Notes: generated by a model from the letters alone, not told the origin. Positions 11,127-23,324 are shown, counted from the first letter of the stretch. The stretch is 64,000 nucleotides of DNA from Bos javanicus (GCF_032452875.1 NC_083878.1:39013878-39077877), one strand, 5' to 3'. Translations and numbers: made by a program.

Positions 11127-12344
11127 ACTATTCCACAAAGCCATACTTTTCCTTAGATCTCCCACCTTTGTTACCATGTTTCCCTCTAGAACCAAATGCC
11201 ATGATTCATGATTGGATTCTAGTTTAATACTTTGTCTAAAATAGGTTTTATTGTAATATATTTTGATATTACGTTGTATACATTGTGAGCATGTAGGACT
11301 GGATTTGCACTAGGGCTAAAAGTCAGATTAAACTTTAGATTTTGTTTATTCAGGAGATTGGAGAATAAGGATTTTCTAGTTTTCTTCTGTTTTAGTAAAT
11401 TTACCTACTATATATGGGTTTAATTCTGTTTGACTAAAGATTTTAACAAGGTAACATATAACGGAACATGATAATACTACATGGTTCAGTTTAGTTCAAA
11501 TAGCTGGATGGGTTTTTTTTCATACAAATGGTTAGAAGCAACTCCCTTCTGTCTCTCCTTGTTCTTTGGCCTCTACCTGCATCACAGATATATAACATCC
11601 AATTGTCAGGATGCTTCCTATCTCTGATCAGGCAGGTCTCATACTATGATCCTATGATATCACAGAAGACACACCTATGCCTTGAAAAATAAGTCTTAGA
11701 ATACAAAGAAATAGATATATTTTATATAGAGGGTTGCCTTCCTTTCAGAGAGCAAGCGCCCAGTGTTCCTCATAAATTTTTTTTTTTTTTTGGTTAAATA
11801 TTACAAGAAGAGGTAAGAACTTTTGAATCAGCAGAGGGGTCCACTTGTACTTCCATTGCTAGCATAAATGGAAAGGCTGAATTCCCCGGAGATGATGAAA
11901 AGGTATAAATATGGCAAGTGACCAGAGGAGGGTCAGAGTGTCACTCTCTGGAAGGCCACTGGTTGGGGAAGCACTGCAGAGCGGGGCAGGAGCTGAGTCC
12001 TAGTGCTGGCCATCTGCCCCTTCTGACAGTCCTCTTGGCAGCACATGAGGCATCAAGGAGCTGAGGGGCTCAAGGGACTTGGTGAACAAAGATGCCATGC
12101 TCTGCTGGTTCCAGTGCCCAAGATCAAAAGGTAGAGGAACCGCAGCTCTTTACGTAGGCCTTCCAGCCTGGCTTAGAGTCTGTATAGAGATTCTCAGAGA
12201 TTTCCTAGTGGGATATCATTGCTCTCAGTATGAGATAAGAATCAGAACTAACAAAGCAAAAGGCATTTTTAGTCATGAAATCACTGATTTTATCCTGGTT
12301 CTTCTGGGAGCACACCTGTAGCAGGAAAGGCTCTTGCCAAAAGT
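11127..12344. other. Unassigned stretch
   Basis: Contains a TATA-like GGTATAAATATGGC near 11900 followed by about 180 bp of GC-richer DNA, and an 80-codon frame at 12079-12321 without a recognisable domain. Nothing here is enough to call a promoter or exon. Confidence 0.4.
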
Positions 12345-12520
12345 CAGTGGTTTTTAAGTGTTCATGTGCAGAAGAATCACCTGAGTACTTTTTCAAAATG
12401 GGCCTCATTTCCAGAAATTCTGATTGGTACTAATGTTTCATGACCCACAATTATGTATTTTGATATCAGTACCTTGAGTAATTCTGATCTGACAGGGAAG
12501 AACCAGTTTGGAAAACACTG
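12345..12520 (+). mobile_element. hAT-Charlie non-autonomous element (MER5-like)
   Basis: Starts CAGTGGTTTTTAAG and carries the block GAAGAATCACCTGAGTA, then AGAAATTCTGATT. It ends GGAAAACACTG, a degraded inverted match of its start. This is the MER5/MER20 layout. Confidence 0.75.
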
Positions 12521-12724
12521 AAAAAGCAAAATCTAAATGCATATGTGTTTGGTGGACTCTTTTCACATGGGTTAGGTAGCCTTTCTGGAAAAAAAAAAAT
12601 TTGTTTTTCAGGTATAAATAACGGAGGACACAGCCCTGAGACTTTCCCAAGAAGCCCCCTGCAAACTGTTTTCAGACTCTCAGAATAAGCACATGACTGT
12701 GACTTGGTTGGTAATGTCATGCTG

Positions 12725-12778
12725 TAAGTTGGAGGAATGCAATTTAACGTCATGATCATAAGTTGGAGGAATGCAGTT
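12725..12778. repeat. Two-copy direct repeat, 34 bp period
   Basis: TAAGTTGGAGGAATGCAATT at 12725-12744 recurs with one change at 12759-12778. Confidence 0.85.
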
Positions 12779-12841
12779 ATAGTATGTTGTGTATTTTCCG
12801 GTACTGATCTGTCTTCTTGATGAGCTGTCTGTCACTGAGTA

Positions 12842-12990
12842 TGGAAAAGTGGCTGAAACTAGGAGTCAGGAGACTTACAATCAGGTTTTTCAAATATGTG
12901 TGATACTGAGCAAATCATTTCACTTTTCATTTCCTAATTTTCTCATACGTAAAATTTAAATGCTGGTATAAATCATTTTAAGGTTCTTTT
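12842..12990 (-). repeat. MIR SINE
   Basis: Inverse MIR: GGAGTCAGGAGACTTA, then GAGCAAATCATTTCACTTTTC and the ATTTTCTCATACGTAAAAT core. Confidence 0.75.
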
Positions 12991-13021
12991 AAACCCTTTG
13001 TCATATGTGCAAGTGCGTGTG

Positions 13022-13530
13022 TATTTTTTCAAATTTATTTTTATTGGAGTGTAGTTACTTTACAATACTATATTAGTGTTTGCTGTATAGCAAAGTGAAT
13101 CACTTTGATTTTTGTGATGTCCTTACCGCTTAGGTAACCACAGAACACCGAGTAGAGTTCCCTGTGCTATGTTCTCATTTATTATCTATTTTATACACAG
13201 TAGTGTATGTATGTAATTCCATATCTTCCAATTCTTCCCACTCCTCCCTTTTCCCTCCTGGTATTCACATGTTGGTTCTCCACCTCTGTGTCTCCATTTC
13301 TGCTTTGCAAATCAGACCATATCTACCAGTTTTTCAGATTCTGCATATATGCATTAAAATACAACTTTTTTTTTCCTTCTGACTTACTTCCATCTGTATG
13401 ACAGTCCCTAGGTCCATCCACCCCTCTTTAAATGACCCAATCCCATTCCTTTTTATGGCTGAAAAATATCCATTGTACATATGTACCACATCTTCTTTTT
13501 CCATTCCTTTGTTGATGTGTATCTTCTTTT
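13022..13530 (-). mobile_element. L1 3' portion
   Basis: Inverse L1: the right part encodes the end of ORF2 (reverse complement of the 'ctgaaaaatatccattgta' region near 13459) and the left part is the 3'UTR ending at TATTTTTATTGGAGTGTAGT. Diverged, so an older L1 than the one at 4554. Confidence 0.8.
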
Positions 13531-13671
13531 AATGAACTTTTCTGTGTACCTAAAAGGAAGAGTGAGGGCACTAAATATTTCTACATTATTGTCATGTCAT
13601 TCTTATCATCATCATAATTTTCTTCCTCCCCAAAGAAACTGACTTTTAACCATAGAAAGGCTTCATGGCTA

Positions 13672-13830
13672 TTTAAATAACCCCTCTAAATTCAGTAGCT
13701 TCCTCTATACAATGAGTATAATAATGGCAAGTATCACATAGAATTGTTTTGAGACTTGAATGAGATAATGCTTCTAAATAATTTAGTGCAATCCTTAGCA
13801 TATGGCAAGGTCTCAATAAATATAATTTTG
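13672..13830 (-). repeat. MIR SINE
   Basis: Inverse MIR with CTTCCTCTATACAATGAGTA, TTGAATGAGATAATGC and the terminal ATGGCAAGGTCTCAATAAAT block. Confidence 0.8.
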
Positions 13831-13837
13831 TGTGTAT

Positions 13838-14020
13838 ACCAGAGGTTCCGAACCTTTACTGTGCAACAGAATCTCCTGGGAAGTTTTTAACACATTGCAA
13901 TGTCTGTGCTCCACCTGAGACTAATTATTTCAGTGCTTCTGAGGATGAAGTCAGGACATAGGCCTATTTTGAAAGCTTCCCAGGCAATCCTGTGTGTGAT
14001 AATGGTTGAGAATCTCTGGT
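13838..14020 (+). mobile_element. hAT-Charlie non-autonomous element (MER20/MER5-like)
   Basis: Terminal inverted repeats are visible: ACCAGAGGTTCCGAACC at 13838-13854 and, inverted, ACCAGAGATTCTCAACC from 14004-14020 (14 of 17). Inner block CAGAATCTCCTGGGAAG is typical. Confidence 0.82.
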
Positions 14021-16117
14021 ATTTGCCAACATAATATAGAAATCAGAGAGGAGATGATTCTTCTGGCCTCTTATGTACATATGACTATTAGACACAGCTG
14101 ATACAGATCTCCCCCTAGATGCAGAAGAGAGGCATTTGGTACTCATTACAGTGCTAGTCCTTAACTAGGCCCCGACTGGAGCCATAGAGGTCAAGGCTGT
14201 TATTTGGTAGCAAGAAAACAAGGCAAGTTGGAAAGTCTACTTTAGCCTGTAAAGCCCAACATACTGTTCTAAATTTTATGATCTCTGATTTTGAGAGGAT
14301 TTTTCACAATCCTTCTGGTCCAATTACTATTAAAACACACAACACAACAAAAAACAATCTATGGAAGCTGTGAGAGTTATATAAGGAAGGTGACATTTTC
14401 TGAGTGTGAGGGAAGATGAGTCAGGGCCTCTTGGGGGTTCAGTATGGTTTTTCACTGTTCGTTGATCCTCAGGTCCAACTTAGAGTGCAGAACAAGCCCA
14501 GCAATGTTGATCTGATTCAAAGGAATTTCCCTGAAGTGAGGGCCAGGAGGGGCCACTTTGGCAGCCCTAGACCTGGCGCAAGCTCTGCTTCCAGGCTCAG
14601 ACCTCTAGTGCTGCGTTCGTAACAGATTTTTAAGCTTGGGCTTGTCTGAATGGATAAGGTAAATGCCAGCCTTCTCGAGAAGCTTTCTAAGACTTGGAGG
14701 CTATTCTTGTATGTTAGAGAGGATCCTGAAGCTCTGACATGAATTCAAATAAATGAAATAACACCTTTTGACTTTCTATGACAACTGCCTACACCCTGTA
14801 CCCTGATGGGCTCTGACCTTCCTCCATCAACAGAGGAGGCTCCTCTGTTGAAGGAATATTTCTTTCAGCAGCTCCAAATTTATGCATTCCATCCTTATCA
14901 GGGGCTGGAATTTGAAGGCTGTAAAGTACAGAGTGGAGAGGACAACAGTCCTTACAGACACAGAGAGCACTGAGATGGTTGATGGACGATGGATGGGAAG
15001 TGAAAGGAGAGTAAATGCCTCACAGGGCAGGTGGAGGCGGTAAACTATAAAGCTGCCCCAATGACTAGTACATGTCATTGTTTTGCCTTCTCAGAGCCCT
15101 TCCCCTCTTCTGGCTTCGCAATTGAAATAGTGTGAGTGGACCTGTCCCCACTCCTGACTTGGTGAAACAGTGAGGGGTCTGGAGGTACAAATTAACTCAA
15201 GGAAAGTCTATCAGAGTTGTTTTGGGGATTGATACTAAGACAGTGAAAACCTGACGTTGATGGTAACCCTCTGTCACCACAGGGAGAGAGGATGCCTTAA
15301 AAGGCAACAAACGTGGGACTCAAGAGGAGAGAGAGAGGAGAGACCTGGGGATTCCTCTGTGCCTGTAGCTGCCCCTGCCTTGTTCTTCCCAACGTGAGTC
15401 AGCCAATTCCCCTTTTAGCCCAACCAAAGTGAATAGAGGTTCTATCACGGAAAGTTCCAGTACAATCCATTTCACAAGTTTGACAAGAATTGGCCCTCCA
15501 CAGGGCAGTGACAATAGAACTTTGTCCTCAGAGTTACCTTGAATAGGCTGCCTCTCCTAGCAGAAAAGTCCTGAAGCCTGCAGTTCAGCCAGAACTATCT
15601 GCTTTGTAGGCATATTTCTATGGTCTGTTTCTCACATTTGTCCTGCTCCTGGTGGGCTGAAAACTTCTCAGTTGTATTCCAGATTTAGACTCAGAACACC
15701 TCAGCTCAGGGCCTGACAGAGGTTGCTTCCTACTCCTTCTCATTCTTTCAGACGAGGCAGTTTCTTCAGTTAAATGCTGCTGTATGTGTAGAAGGTGAAG
15801 GAGAGGAGAGTCAGGACCAGTCAGAACATGTACTGATGAGAAACCCTCCCTAGCCTGTCCTCCTTCCTTCGTCTTCACAGGAACCCAGTGCTGACACTGC
15901 TTGGATCCAGGAACTAAAATAATCCATCAGGGTCATTTCTTTGGAGGAAGCGAAAGCTCTTTAGGAGACATATTATGGATAATTGTGCTTAGAGCTGGAG
16001 AGAGCTAATTGGATACTTTCTGCATTTGTCCTGTGGCCCTGCTCCATCAGAACAATGGAAAGCCTTCCCTGAACCTCTCTCATTTTATTTGTCCAATTCC
16101 TATAAACAGCCAAAGAA
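14021..16117. other. Unassigned, moderately GC-richer stretch
   Basis: Two kilobases without a recent repeat. Open frames at 14416-14622 (+) and 15618-15878 (-) have no recognisable domain. Candidate single-copy DNA. Confidence 0.5.
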
Positions 16118-16314
16118 ATCCTACTTTTAAAGGGCTCAGGTGATTAGGTTAGGCTGGTCTGGATAATCTCCCTTTTGATTAATTCAAAGTCAACTGATTA
16201 AAAACTTTAATTATATCCGAAAGATCCCTTTGCCATGGAATATAACATAATCAGGGGCTTAACATGAAGAAACAAAAATCATGGGGATCATTTTAGAATT
16301 CTGCCTACTACACT
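16118..16314 (+). repeat. Ancient interspersed repeat 3' end, family unresolved
   Basis: The block GGATAATCTCCCTTTTGATT followed by TTTGCCATGGAATATAACAT and the end AGAATTCTGCCTACTACA is a common old mammalian repeat terminus, probably LTR-like. I cannot name the family with certainty. Confidence 0.5.
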
Positions 16315-17411
16315 AATTAAATAATGATTGCTATTTTAATTAAGTAGAAATCACAGAGATTTTGTTGCTGACATACATATGCACAGAAAATAAACTTCAC
16401 TAAGACTAAAGGCTCTAAAATAAATAAAATAAAGCATAATGTGAATAGATAAATGAACTTTAAAAATTCCATAGTAGTAATAAGTGTATCAAATAGTGAC
16501 AGACATTTATACTTAAGTCTGTAATTTCAGAGATCTCAGAAATACTACTGTTTATATATTAAATATTTACACAGTGTATCAGGCTACAATAACTCAGTTT
16601 GAAATAAGACTTCATTATTCTAAATTTTGAGGCAGCTATTTTTCTAAAGCATAGTTATTTACTTCTAATTGAATAACATGCTTTGTGACTTTAATACTAT
16701 CTGCTTGTCCCTTTCAATTTCCTCTATAAATTGCGCCAACTGTTGTAAACTAAAAAACCATATGTTACCTTAATATGATGGAGAATATTTTAAATTCTTA
16801 TGTAAAAATTCTCATCTGAACTTATTTCATACCAGAACAAGTCACTACTACTTCATCAGGATACACAGTCATTTTACTGAATGCTTATTAATTTCATAAA
16901 AGATAATCTATTCTATACCTAGACTTATAAGGAAGAAACAATTGATATTAGGTTTGCTTTTAATAAGCTAATATTCCTCTTGTATTTATATGCAATCTCA
17001 AAATTACAATTCAAATTTGTATTAACCATACCTAATAAAATTATCCATTGTGGAAATAGGTATGTAATTTCTATGATTATAAAAAAAGGGATTCTGGAGC
17101 CAATGAGCTATAATATAGTGAAAAATAAAATTTAATGTTAAGTGCCATGATACTGAAGTGAAAAATGAAAAAGAAACTATAAATAGATATGCTGGTTTTG
17201 CAAAACAATGCATTTTTACATCCTTACCTCAGTTATATATTCCAATTTCTTTGACTTGATATTTGGTCTCTCTTTATGCAATATAAATACGACTTAACTA
17301 TCTCAATCAAAAAAGGAAAATAATTTGAAAAACCTTAATAGTCACTCATAAAAATTTCTTACCAAAGTAGACATAATTTTTTAGTATAATAAAATGTAAA
17401 AACATTTACAA
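16315..17411. other. Unassigned AT-rich stretch
   Basis: No repeat family, exon or RNA gene recognised. Confidence 0.5.
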
Positions 17412-17815
17412 AAACTGAACTTTTCCAGTCCCGTGGCCACTACTGAGTTTTCCAAATTTGCTAGCGTATTGAGTGCAGCACTTTCACAGCATCATCTTTA
17501 AGGATTTGAAATAGCTCAACTAAAATTCCATCACCTCAGATATGCAGATGATACCACCCTTACAGCAGAAAGTGAAGAACTAAAGAGCCTCTTGATAAAA
17601 GTGAAAGAAGAGAGTGAAAAAGTTGGCTTAAAGCTCAACATTCAGAAAACGAAGATCATGGCATCTGGTCCCATCACTTCATGGCAAATAGATGGGGAAA
17701 CAGTGGAAACAGTGGCTGACTTTATTTTCTTGGGCTCCAAAATCATTGCAGATGGTGATTGCAGCCATGAAATTAAAAGACGCTTACTCATTGGAAGGAC
17801 AGTTATGACCAACCT

Positions 17816-18096
17816 GCTGCTGCTGCTGCTGCTGCTAAGTCACTTCAGTTGTGTCCAACTCTGTGCGACCCCACAGATGGCAGCCACCAGGCTCCCCTGA
17901 CCCTGGGATATTCCAGGCAAGAACACTGGAGTGGGTTGCCATTTCCTTCTCCAATGCATGAAAGTGAAAAGTGAAAGTGAAGTCGCTCAGTCGTGTCCGA
18001 CTCTTAGCGACCCCATGGACTGCAGCCCACCAGGCCCCTCCTTCCATGGAATTTTCCAGGCAAGAGTACTGGAGTGGGGTGCCATTGCCTTCTCCG
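17816..18096 (-). mobile_element. Bov-A2 SINE (two-unit)
   Basis: CTG-repeat start, two Bov-A units with the CATGAAAGTGAAAAGTGAA linker, TTCTCCG end. TSD ATGACCAACCT at 17805-17815 and 18097-18107 inside the BovB coding region. Confidence 0.95.
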
Positions 18097-18119
18097 ATGA
18101 CCAACCTAGACAGCATATT

Positions 18120-18158
18120 AAAAAGCAGAGACAAAAAAAAAAAAAAAAAAGCAGAGAC
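18120..18158. repeat. Poly-A block between two copies of AAAAAGCAGAGAC
   Basis: AAAAAGCAGAGAC at 18120-18132, a run of A, then the same 13 bp at 18146-18158, where other BovB copies have the motif once. Confidence 0.85.
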
Positions 18159-18630
18159 ATTACTTTGCCAACAAAGGTCTGTCTAGTCAAGGCTATGGTT
18201 TTTCCAGTAGTCATGTATGGATGTGAGAGTTGGACTATAAAGAAAGCTGAGCGCCAAAGAATTGACGCTTTTGAACTGTGGTGTTGGAGAAGACTCTTCA
18301 GAGTCCCTTGGACTGCAAGGAGATCCAACCAGTCCATTCTAAAGGAGATCAGTCTTGGGTGTTCATTTGTAGGACTGATGTTGAAGCTGAAACTCCAATA
18401 CTTTGGCCACCTGATGTGAAGAGCTGACTGATTTGAAAAGACCCCGATGCCGGGAAAGATTGAGGGCAGGAGGAGAAGGGGATGACAGAGGATGAGATGG
18501 TTGGATGGCATTACTGACTCAATGGACATGGGTTTAGGTGGACTCTGGCAGTTGGTGTTGGGCAGGGAGGCCTGGTGTGCTGGGGTTCAGGGGTTGCAAA
18601 GAGTCAGACACAACTGAGTGACTGAATTGA

Positions 18631-19670
18631 AGTTCTTTTTTATCTTGAACAGCAGCACGAGTACTATGAAAAAATAATTTAAAATGCTTTATATTTTAAT
18701 ATTGTAAAAACTCAGAAATTACTTTAAAAGAAGAAAATGCTGTATTTTGACTCAGTATAGAGCATTAGATACTAAGTTGCAATGCACCTTAATATCAACA
18801 AGTAGTATTGGAGCATTTGTTTCAACATTTTTAGGCTTCCAAATCACAGTAGCTTCAGTTTGGAAATTATTTTAATGTTTTTACAAATATCTGTAACTTA
18901 GCTGCCATTTGTTTAATTTTAGCACTCACTATTAAAAAGTGAATTAAATGTTCATAGTCTTGTATATTTTTAAAATGTCTCTGTATAGGGATGTAGAATA
19001 GAGCAAATTCTCTTTTATGTATAAAAATGAAAGGTAGTTTCAAGTTTCTGTTTTAAGAACAAGATAAATGTGCTCTCTACATATCCATTTATTCATTCAT
19101 TATTCACTTTTCCCCTAAGACTTAAGATATAATTGTATATTATTTTTTAAATGCCTTTATAGATGGTGCACACATAAGCACAATAGAAATAAATTTTCTA
19201 CATGTTTTTTATAAAGTTTACACAGTATTTGCTCTCACTCCAAAATTTTGGTAGAAAATTCTCACTCTGAAATGTGTTATTTTTGGCATATTTCTTATCT
19301 TCATTTTCTTTAATAATATTTGCTCTAATAGCATGTGCTTTAATGTAATTCTGACAGGAAGTTCATGTTGAGTAAAACTTTGAAGTGTCATAATCTTTGA
19401 ACAATTTATTAAACAAATACTTATCCATGTTATTAAGCATAGAAAATTATCTTCTAAAAGTTCTTAAAAGAAAAGAAGTGATGAATACAAAGTAACTTAT
19501 ATAGTATAATAAAATATATGTATACACACATATATGCATGTATACACATATATGTGCATTTATACCCACATGCCAAATGTGTTTGAACCAACTGGATTTT
19601 AAAAAGTGTACTTATAAAATGTTGAGAATTTAAAATGTAAATATAATAAATCTTACACTTAAAAAAGATC
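18631..19670. other. Unassigned AT-rich stretch
   Basis: No recent repeat recognised. It includes one copy of a diverged local duplication (19228-19495) and a short ATGTATACAC-type repeat near 19511-19570. Confidence 0.5.
19228..19495 (+). repeat. Diverged local duplication, copy 1
   Basis: Aligns in order with 22236-22490: shared blocks TTTAATAATATTTGCTCTAA, GTGCTTTAAT, ATTAAACAAATACTTATCCA and ATGTTATTAAGCA. By eye roughly 70% identical. Confidence 0.6.
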
Positions 19671-19962
19671 TTAAACGAAATCACTCCTGAATATTCATTA
19701 GAAGGACTATGTTCAAGTGCCAATACTTTGGCCACCTGAGGTGAAGAGCTGACTCATTGGAAAAGATCCTAATGCTGGGAAAGACTGAGCGCAGGAGGAG
19801 AAGGGGGTGACAGAGGATGAGGTATTTGCATAACCTCACTGACTCAGCAGACATGAGTTTGAGCAAACTCCAGGAGATAGTGAAAATAGGGAAGAATGGT
19901 GCATTGCAGTCCGTGGAGTTGCATAGTCAGACGAGACTTGGAGACTAAACAACAACAACAAA
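19671..19962 (+). mobile_element. BovB 3' end, 5'-truncated
   Basis: Begins at the CTGAATATTCATTAGAAGGA block, passes CCAATACTTTGGCCACCTGA, and ends with a GACTAAACAACAACAACAA tail. An older, AAC-tailed copy. Confidence 0.88.
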
Positions 19963-21978
19963 ATAAATCTATTTAAATGTCTTTGCATGTATTTCTTAAT
20001 GTCTATAAATTTTCTAAGCAGGTTTTCTAATCATTATCCTCTAAATTATATTTCCAGGAAGTCAATAACTTTGTTTTCCTAAATGACTAGGCAGTTCTCA
20101 GAAAAAAGGAAAAACAAAGCTTACATAAACAATCAATGAATATCTTCTAACCTATAATGAATGCAAAGCTTAATTTTTTTAAGAATAAAGTTTTACTTTT
20201 AATAATAAAAGTTACAGCGGATGCAAAATTGAGGATTGTATGAAACAATTAGAATACTTGGTTGTGAGCAATTAGATCAGCATTGAGTAAGTTAAGCTTG
20301 GAATGAAATGACTGGGGAATACATGCTATCTCACAGAATTGCAAGAACAGCTGAGTAGGCAGAATCACGACCAGGAGGCAGAGGAGATCACAGAAGATGG
20401 AGCTCTGAGACAAGCTTATGTATTGCTGTCACCAGATAACAAAGCTCTGACAGCTTTACATGCCTTTTTATCTCAGTTCAAGACTCAGAATTTCAAGAGA
20501 CCAAGACTTCTGTGGTAGAAAGGTGGGACCCTGTGACTGACAGCCCCCGCCAAACCACTTAGAATGTGAATGGGGAAGAAGGGTATAGGAAGGAGATGGA
20601 AATTAAGAGAAGGAAAGTACATGATACGATCATAGATTAAAACTAACATCAATAGGCTTGAAATGATAAACAGACTCAAGAAAAAAATTGGCAATAGTAA
20701 ATAGAGATTTATTTAGTTGAGCCAAAAAGAAGTCAGGATGTTTTTCTAAATAGCATTTCATGTGCAAAGAACCTGGAAGAATTAAAAACCATGCAGTCAC
20801 CATAAGCCCCAAGTCTTCTGTGATTGCAAAAATATTCAAAATGCAAACAGTATGATAAGTTGTATTTAAAATGGTAAATTGTTCAAATAACTGGAAGTAA
20901 TTTCTGTTTTGACTAAATTGTACATGGAATAATAATATGCTCAGTTCCTGATGCAATATTTTAAGAGAGGCTTTCATGTGATAGATTGCATTCACATAAA
21001 GTTAACAGAACAGGGAGTATTAACATCAAGTGAGATTAACGGAAAGGACAAGGAAGAATAACCATACAGATGACCTTTGAAAGAACTGATATCCATCTAC
21101 AAAGATCTGTAAGGATACCATGAGGAAGAAGGACTACATTAAATTTATTTTCTGTTGATCAAGAGAACAGAACTGTGATTTAAAAAACGTTCCAATAACA
21201 AATACTACAGTTGATTATAATAATGATTTATCTAAAACTTGGGCTGCTTCTTATAGAAATGTCCTGTTCTGTGATGTAATCAAGCATAAGTTGGAAGATC
21301 CTCTATAGATGAACTCTCTTATCGGTGAGACTACTTTGAGTATTTTGAGTAGGTGAGAGTATATAATTCCCAAGGATCTTTTAACTCTAAAATTTTCCAA
21401 ATTAAGTGATGTATTGCCTAAAGGTAAAGATAAGTTATTCTGTATTTTCACACAGAAATAGAGCAAAGCCAAATGCTATACACTCCCATTTCATTTTATC
21501 ATCTATATAATTTGGTCTGTTAAAATATATATTGAATGTTTTATGTGGGGTGGTCCTAAATCATCAAAAGAACACATAATCTAGGAGTTCTTCTGCGCTC
21601 AGTAACATTCAGTACATAGTTGGCAGGGAAAGGGCAGGAAAGATTTTACAGCTAGATCTTTAGACAAAAACTGCACAGTGCTCACTTGGCTCCAAGTGAT
21701 AAAAATGTAAAAATGGATAGTGTGAATAGATGGCAATCTGTTCTGTTTAAAAGAGCTCCAGATACTTGCCTCTTCTTTATCATGTGTGTCAGAATGTATC
21801 AGTAGACTTAGCCTGTGTTATTCACGACTCAGTGGGGAATAAGAAGGTCTTTCTTTAAAGAGATGGGAAATTGTATCAGATTTTTCAATATCTTTAATTC
21901 CGCATTATTGATTTCCACTGTATAACTAGAGGCTCTGATTTTGTTATGTCATATCATATTGCTCACATAAGTGGATAT
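19963..21978. other. Unassigned AT-rich stretch
   Basis: No coding, RNA or repeat signal recognised in about 2 kb. A 121-codon minus frame at 20630-20995 has no recognisable domain. Confidence 0.5.
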
Positions 21979-21989
21979 ATATTAAATTC

Positions 21990-22175
21990 CCCTGGTAGCT
22001 CAGCTGGTAAAGAATCCACCTGCAATGTGGGAGACCTGGGTTCAATCCTTGGGCTGGGAAGATCCCCTGAAGAAGGGATAGGCTACCCACTCCAGTATTC
22101 TGGTCTGGAGAATTCCATGGATTGTATAGTCCATGGGATTGCAAAGAGCTGGACATGACTGAGCGACTTTCACTC
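21990..22175 (+). mobile_element. Bov-tA SINE
   Basis: Head CCCTGGTAGCTCAGCTGGTA, B-box-like GGTTCAATCC, body CCCACTCCAGTATTCTGG. TSD ATATTAAATTC at 21979-21989 and 22176-22186. Confidence 0.95.
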
Positions 22176-22186
22176 ATATTAAATTC

Positions 22187-23083
22187 AATGCTCAGTCTCC
22201 TTTGTGTGTAGAATTAGATAAACTAATTAAAGAAAAGTTTTGATGTCAGGTGTGATTTGTGTGATATAGAGTTCTCAGTGTGTAATACTTGTTATTTTTG
22301 TCTTGATGTTTATTTGAATAATATTTCTCCTATAGTAGGTGCTTTAATACCACTTTGACAAGGGGTTTATGTGCAGTGAGGTTTTAAATATCATAATATC
22401 TGAAATATTAAACAAATATCTCTTCATGTTATTGAGCAGATAAAACTATTTTTAAAGGACTTTAGAAAACCAATAGTAAGCAAAAGTAAATTACTCTTTC
22501 ATAAGCAGTGGTAATTTTATAGGCTGGGTTTTTTTTTTTTTTTCCAGAATAAATACATTTCTCAGTAACCAACCCATGCACTAAAGAGGAAAAACATAGA
22601 CCAATGATAGCACTGAGGAGATTCATATGTGAAAAAAATATATATCCAGATTAAACTCCAATAATCACAGCATTAGATAGTGGTATGAGCATGCTCTGGA
22701 AACTTTTCTTTCCAATGACCCCTAGAGGATTTGCGAGGGGCTTTTGCACTTTATGTTATTTCATCATGAAATGCCAAATTTCACAAAATTTTTGAAGATT
22801 TTTACATGGATTGTTTCTTTTTGCCATTTAAGCATTTTAAGTCCTGTGGTATGTTAACCCCTCTCTTTAATCTAGGCATTCACAAAATCTATATGCATTT
22901 CATTACCTATTATATTTTTATCCTTAGCTCTTAGAAGAACATCCACGTATAAAAATTGTTTTACAATTGTTGAATAAAACAAAAACCATATTCTCTTCAT
23001 GACTAAGTGACCCAGTATTTCAGATTTTCTTAAGATAAAAATGTTTTTGAAAAATCAAATAATTACATGAATTTAAGAAGATG
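22187..23083. other. Unassigned AT-rich stretch
   Basis: Holds copy 2 of the local duplication (22236-22490) and a poly-T run near 22529-22543. Nothing else recognised. Confidence 0.5.
22236..22490 (+). repeat. Diverged local duplication, copy 2
   Basis: Partner of 19228-19495, same orientation, about 3.0 kb downstream: TTTGAATAATATTTCTCC, GGTGCTTTAAT, ATTAAACAAATATCTCTTCA, ATGTTATTGAGCA in the same order. Confidence 0.6.
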
Positions 23084-23315
23084 AGTCCTGTGCAACCCCA
23101 GAGACGGCAGCCCACCAGACTCTGCCGTCCCTGGGATTCTCCAGGCAAAAACACTGGAGTGGGTTGCCATTTCCTTCTCCAATGCATGAAAGTGAAAAGT
23201 GAAAGTGAAGTCGTGTCTGACTCTTAGCGACCCCATGGATTGCAGCCCACCAGGCTTCTCTATCCATGGAATTTTACAGGCAAGAGTACTGGAGTGGGGT
23301 GCCATTGCCTTCTCC
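23084..23315 (-). mobile_element. Bov-A2 SINE (two-unit)
   Basis: Two inverse Bov-A units joined by the GCATGAAAGTGAAAAGTGAA linker; the left edge is truncated (starts at GTCCTGTGCAACCCC). Confidence 0.88.
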
Positions 23316-23324
23316 GTATATAGT

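Larger units (their letters stand above)
17412..18630 (+). mobile_element. BovB 3' part with inverted 5' end
   Basis: 17412-17532 is BovB on the minus strand (TTTTCCAGTCCCGTGGCCAC to TTCCATCACC). At ACCTC (17533-17537) it switches to the plus strand, and the RT YADD box follows directly. The plus part runs to the BovB 3' end (ACTGAATTGAA). The inverted piece comes from upstream of the plus piece in BovB, with several hundred bases between them missing. This is the product expected from twin priming. A Bov-A2 and a poly-A insertion lie inside. Confidence 0.88.

Noticed and set aside
11895..12080. TATA-box promoter with downstream first exon
   Set aside because: A TATA-like GGTATAAATATGGC alone is weak evidence, and no coding exon follows; left inside the unassigned entry.
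14416..14622. Possible small gene or exon (68 codons)
   Set aside because: No recognisable domain, no convincing start context and no splice signals; about the length expected by chance in GC-richer DNA.
17987..18529. 180-codon minus-strand frame
   Set aside because: Antisense of BovB and Bov-A2 sequence.
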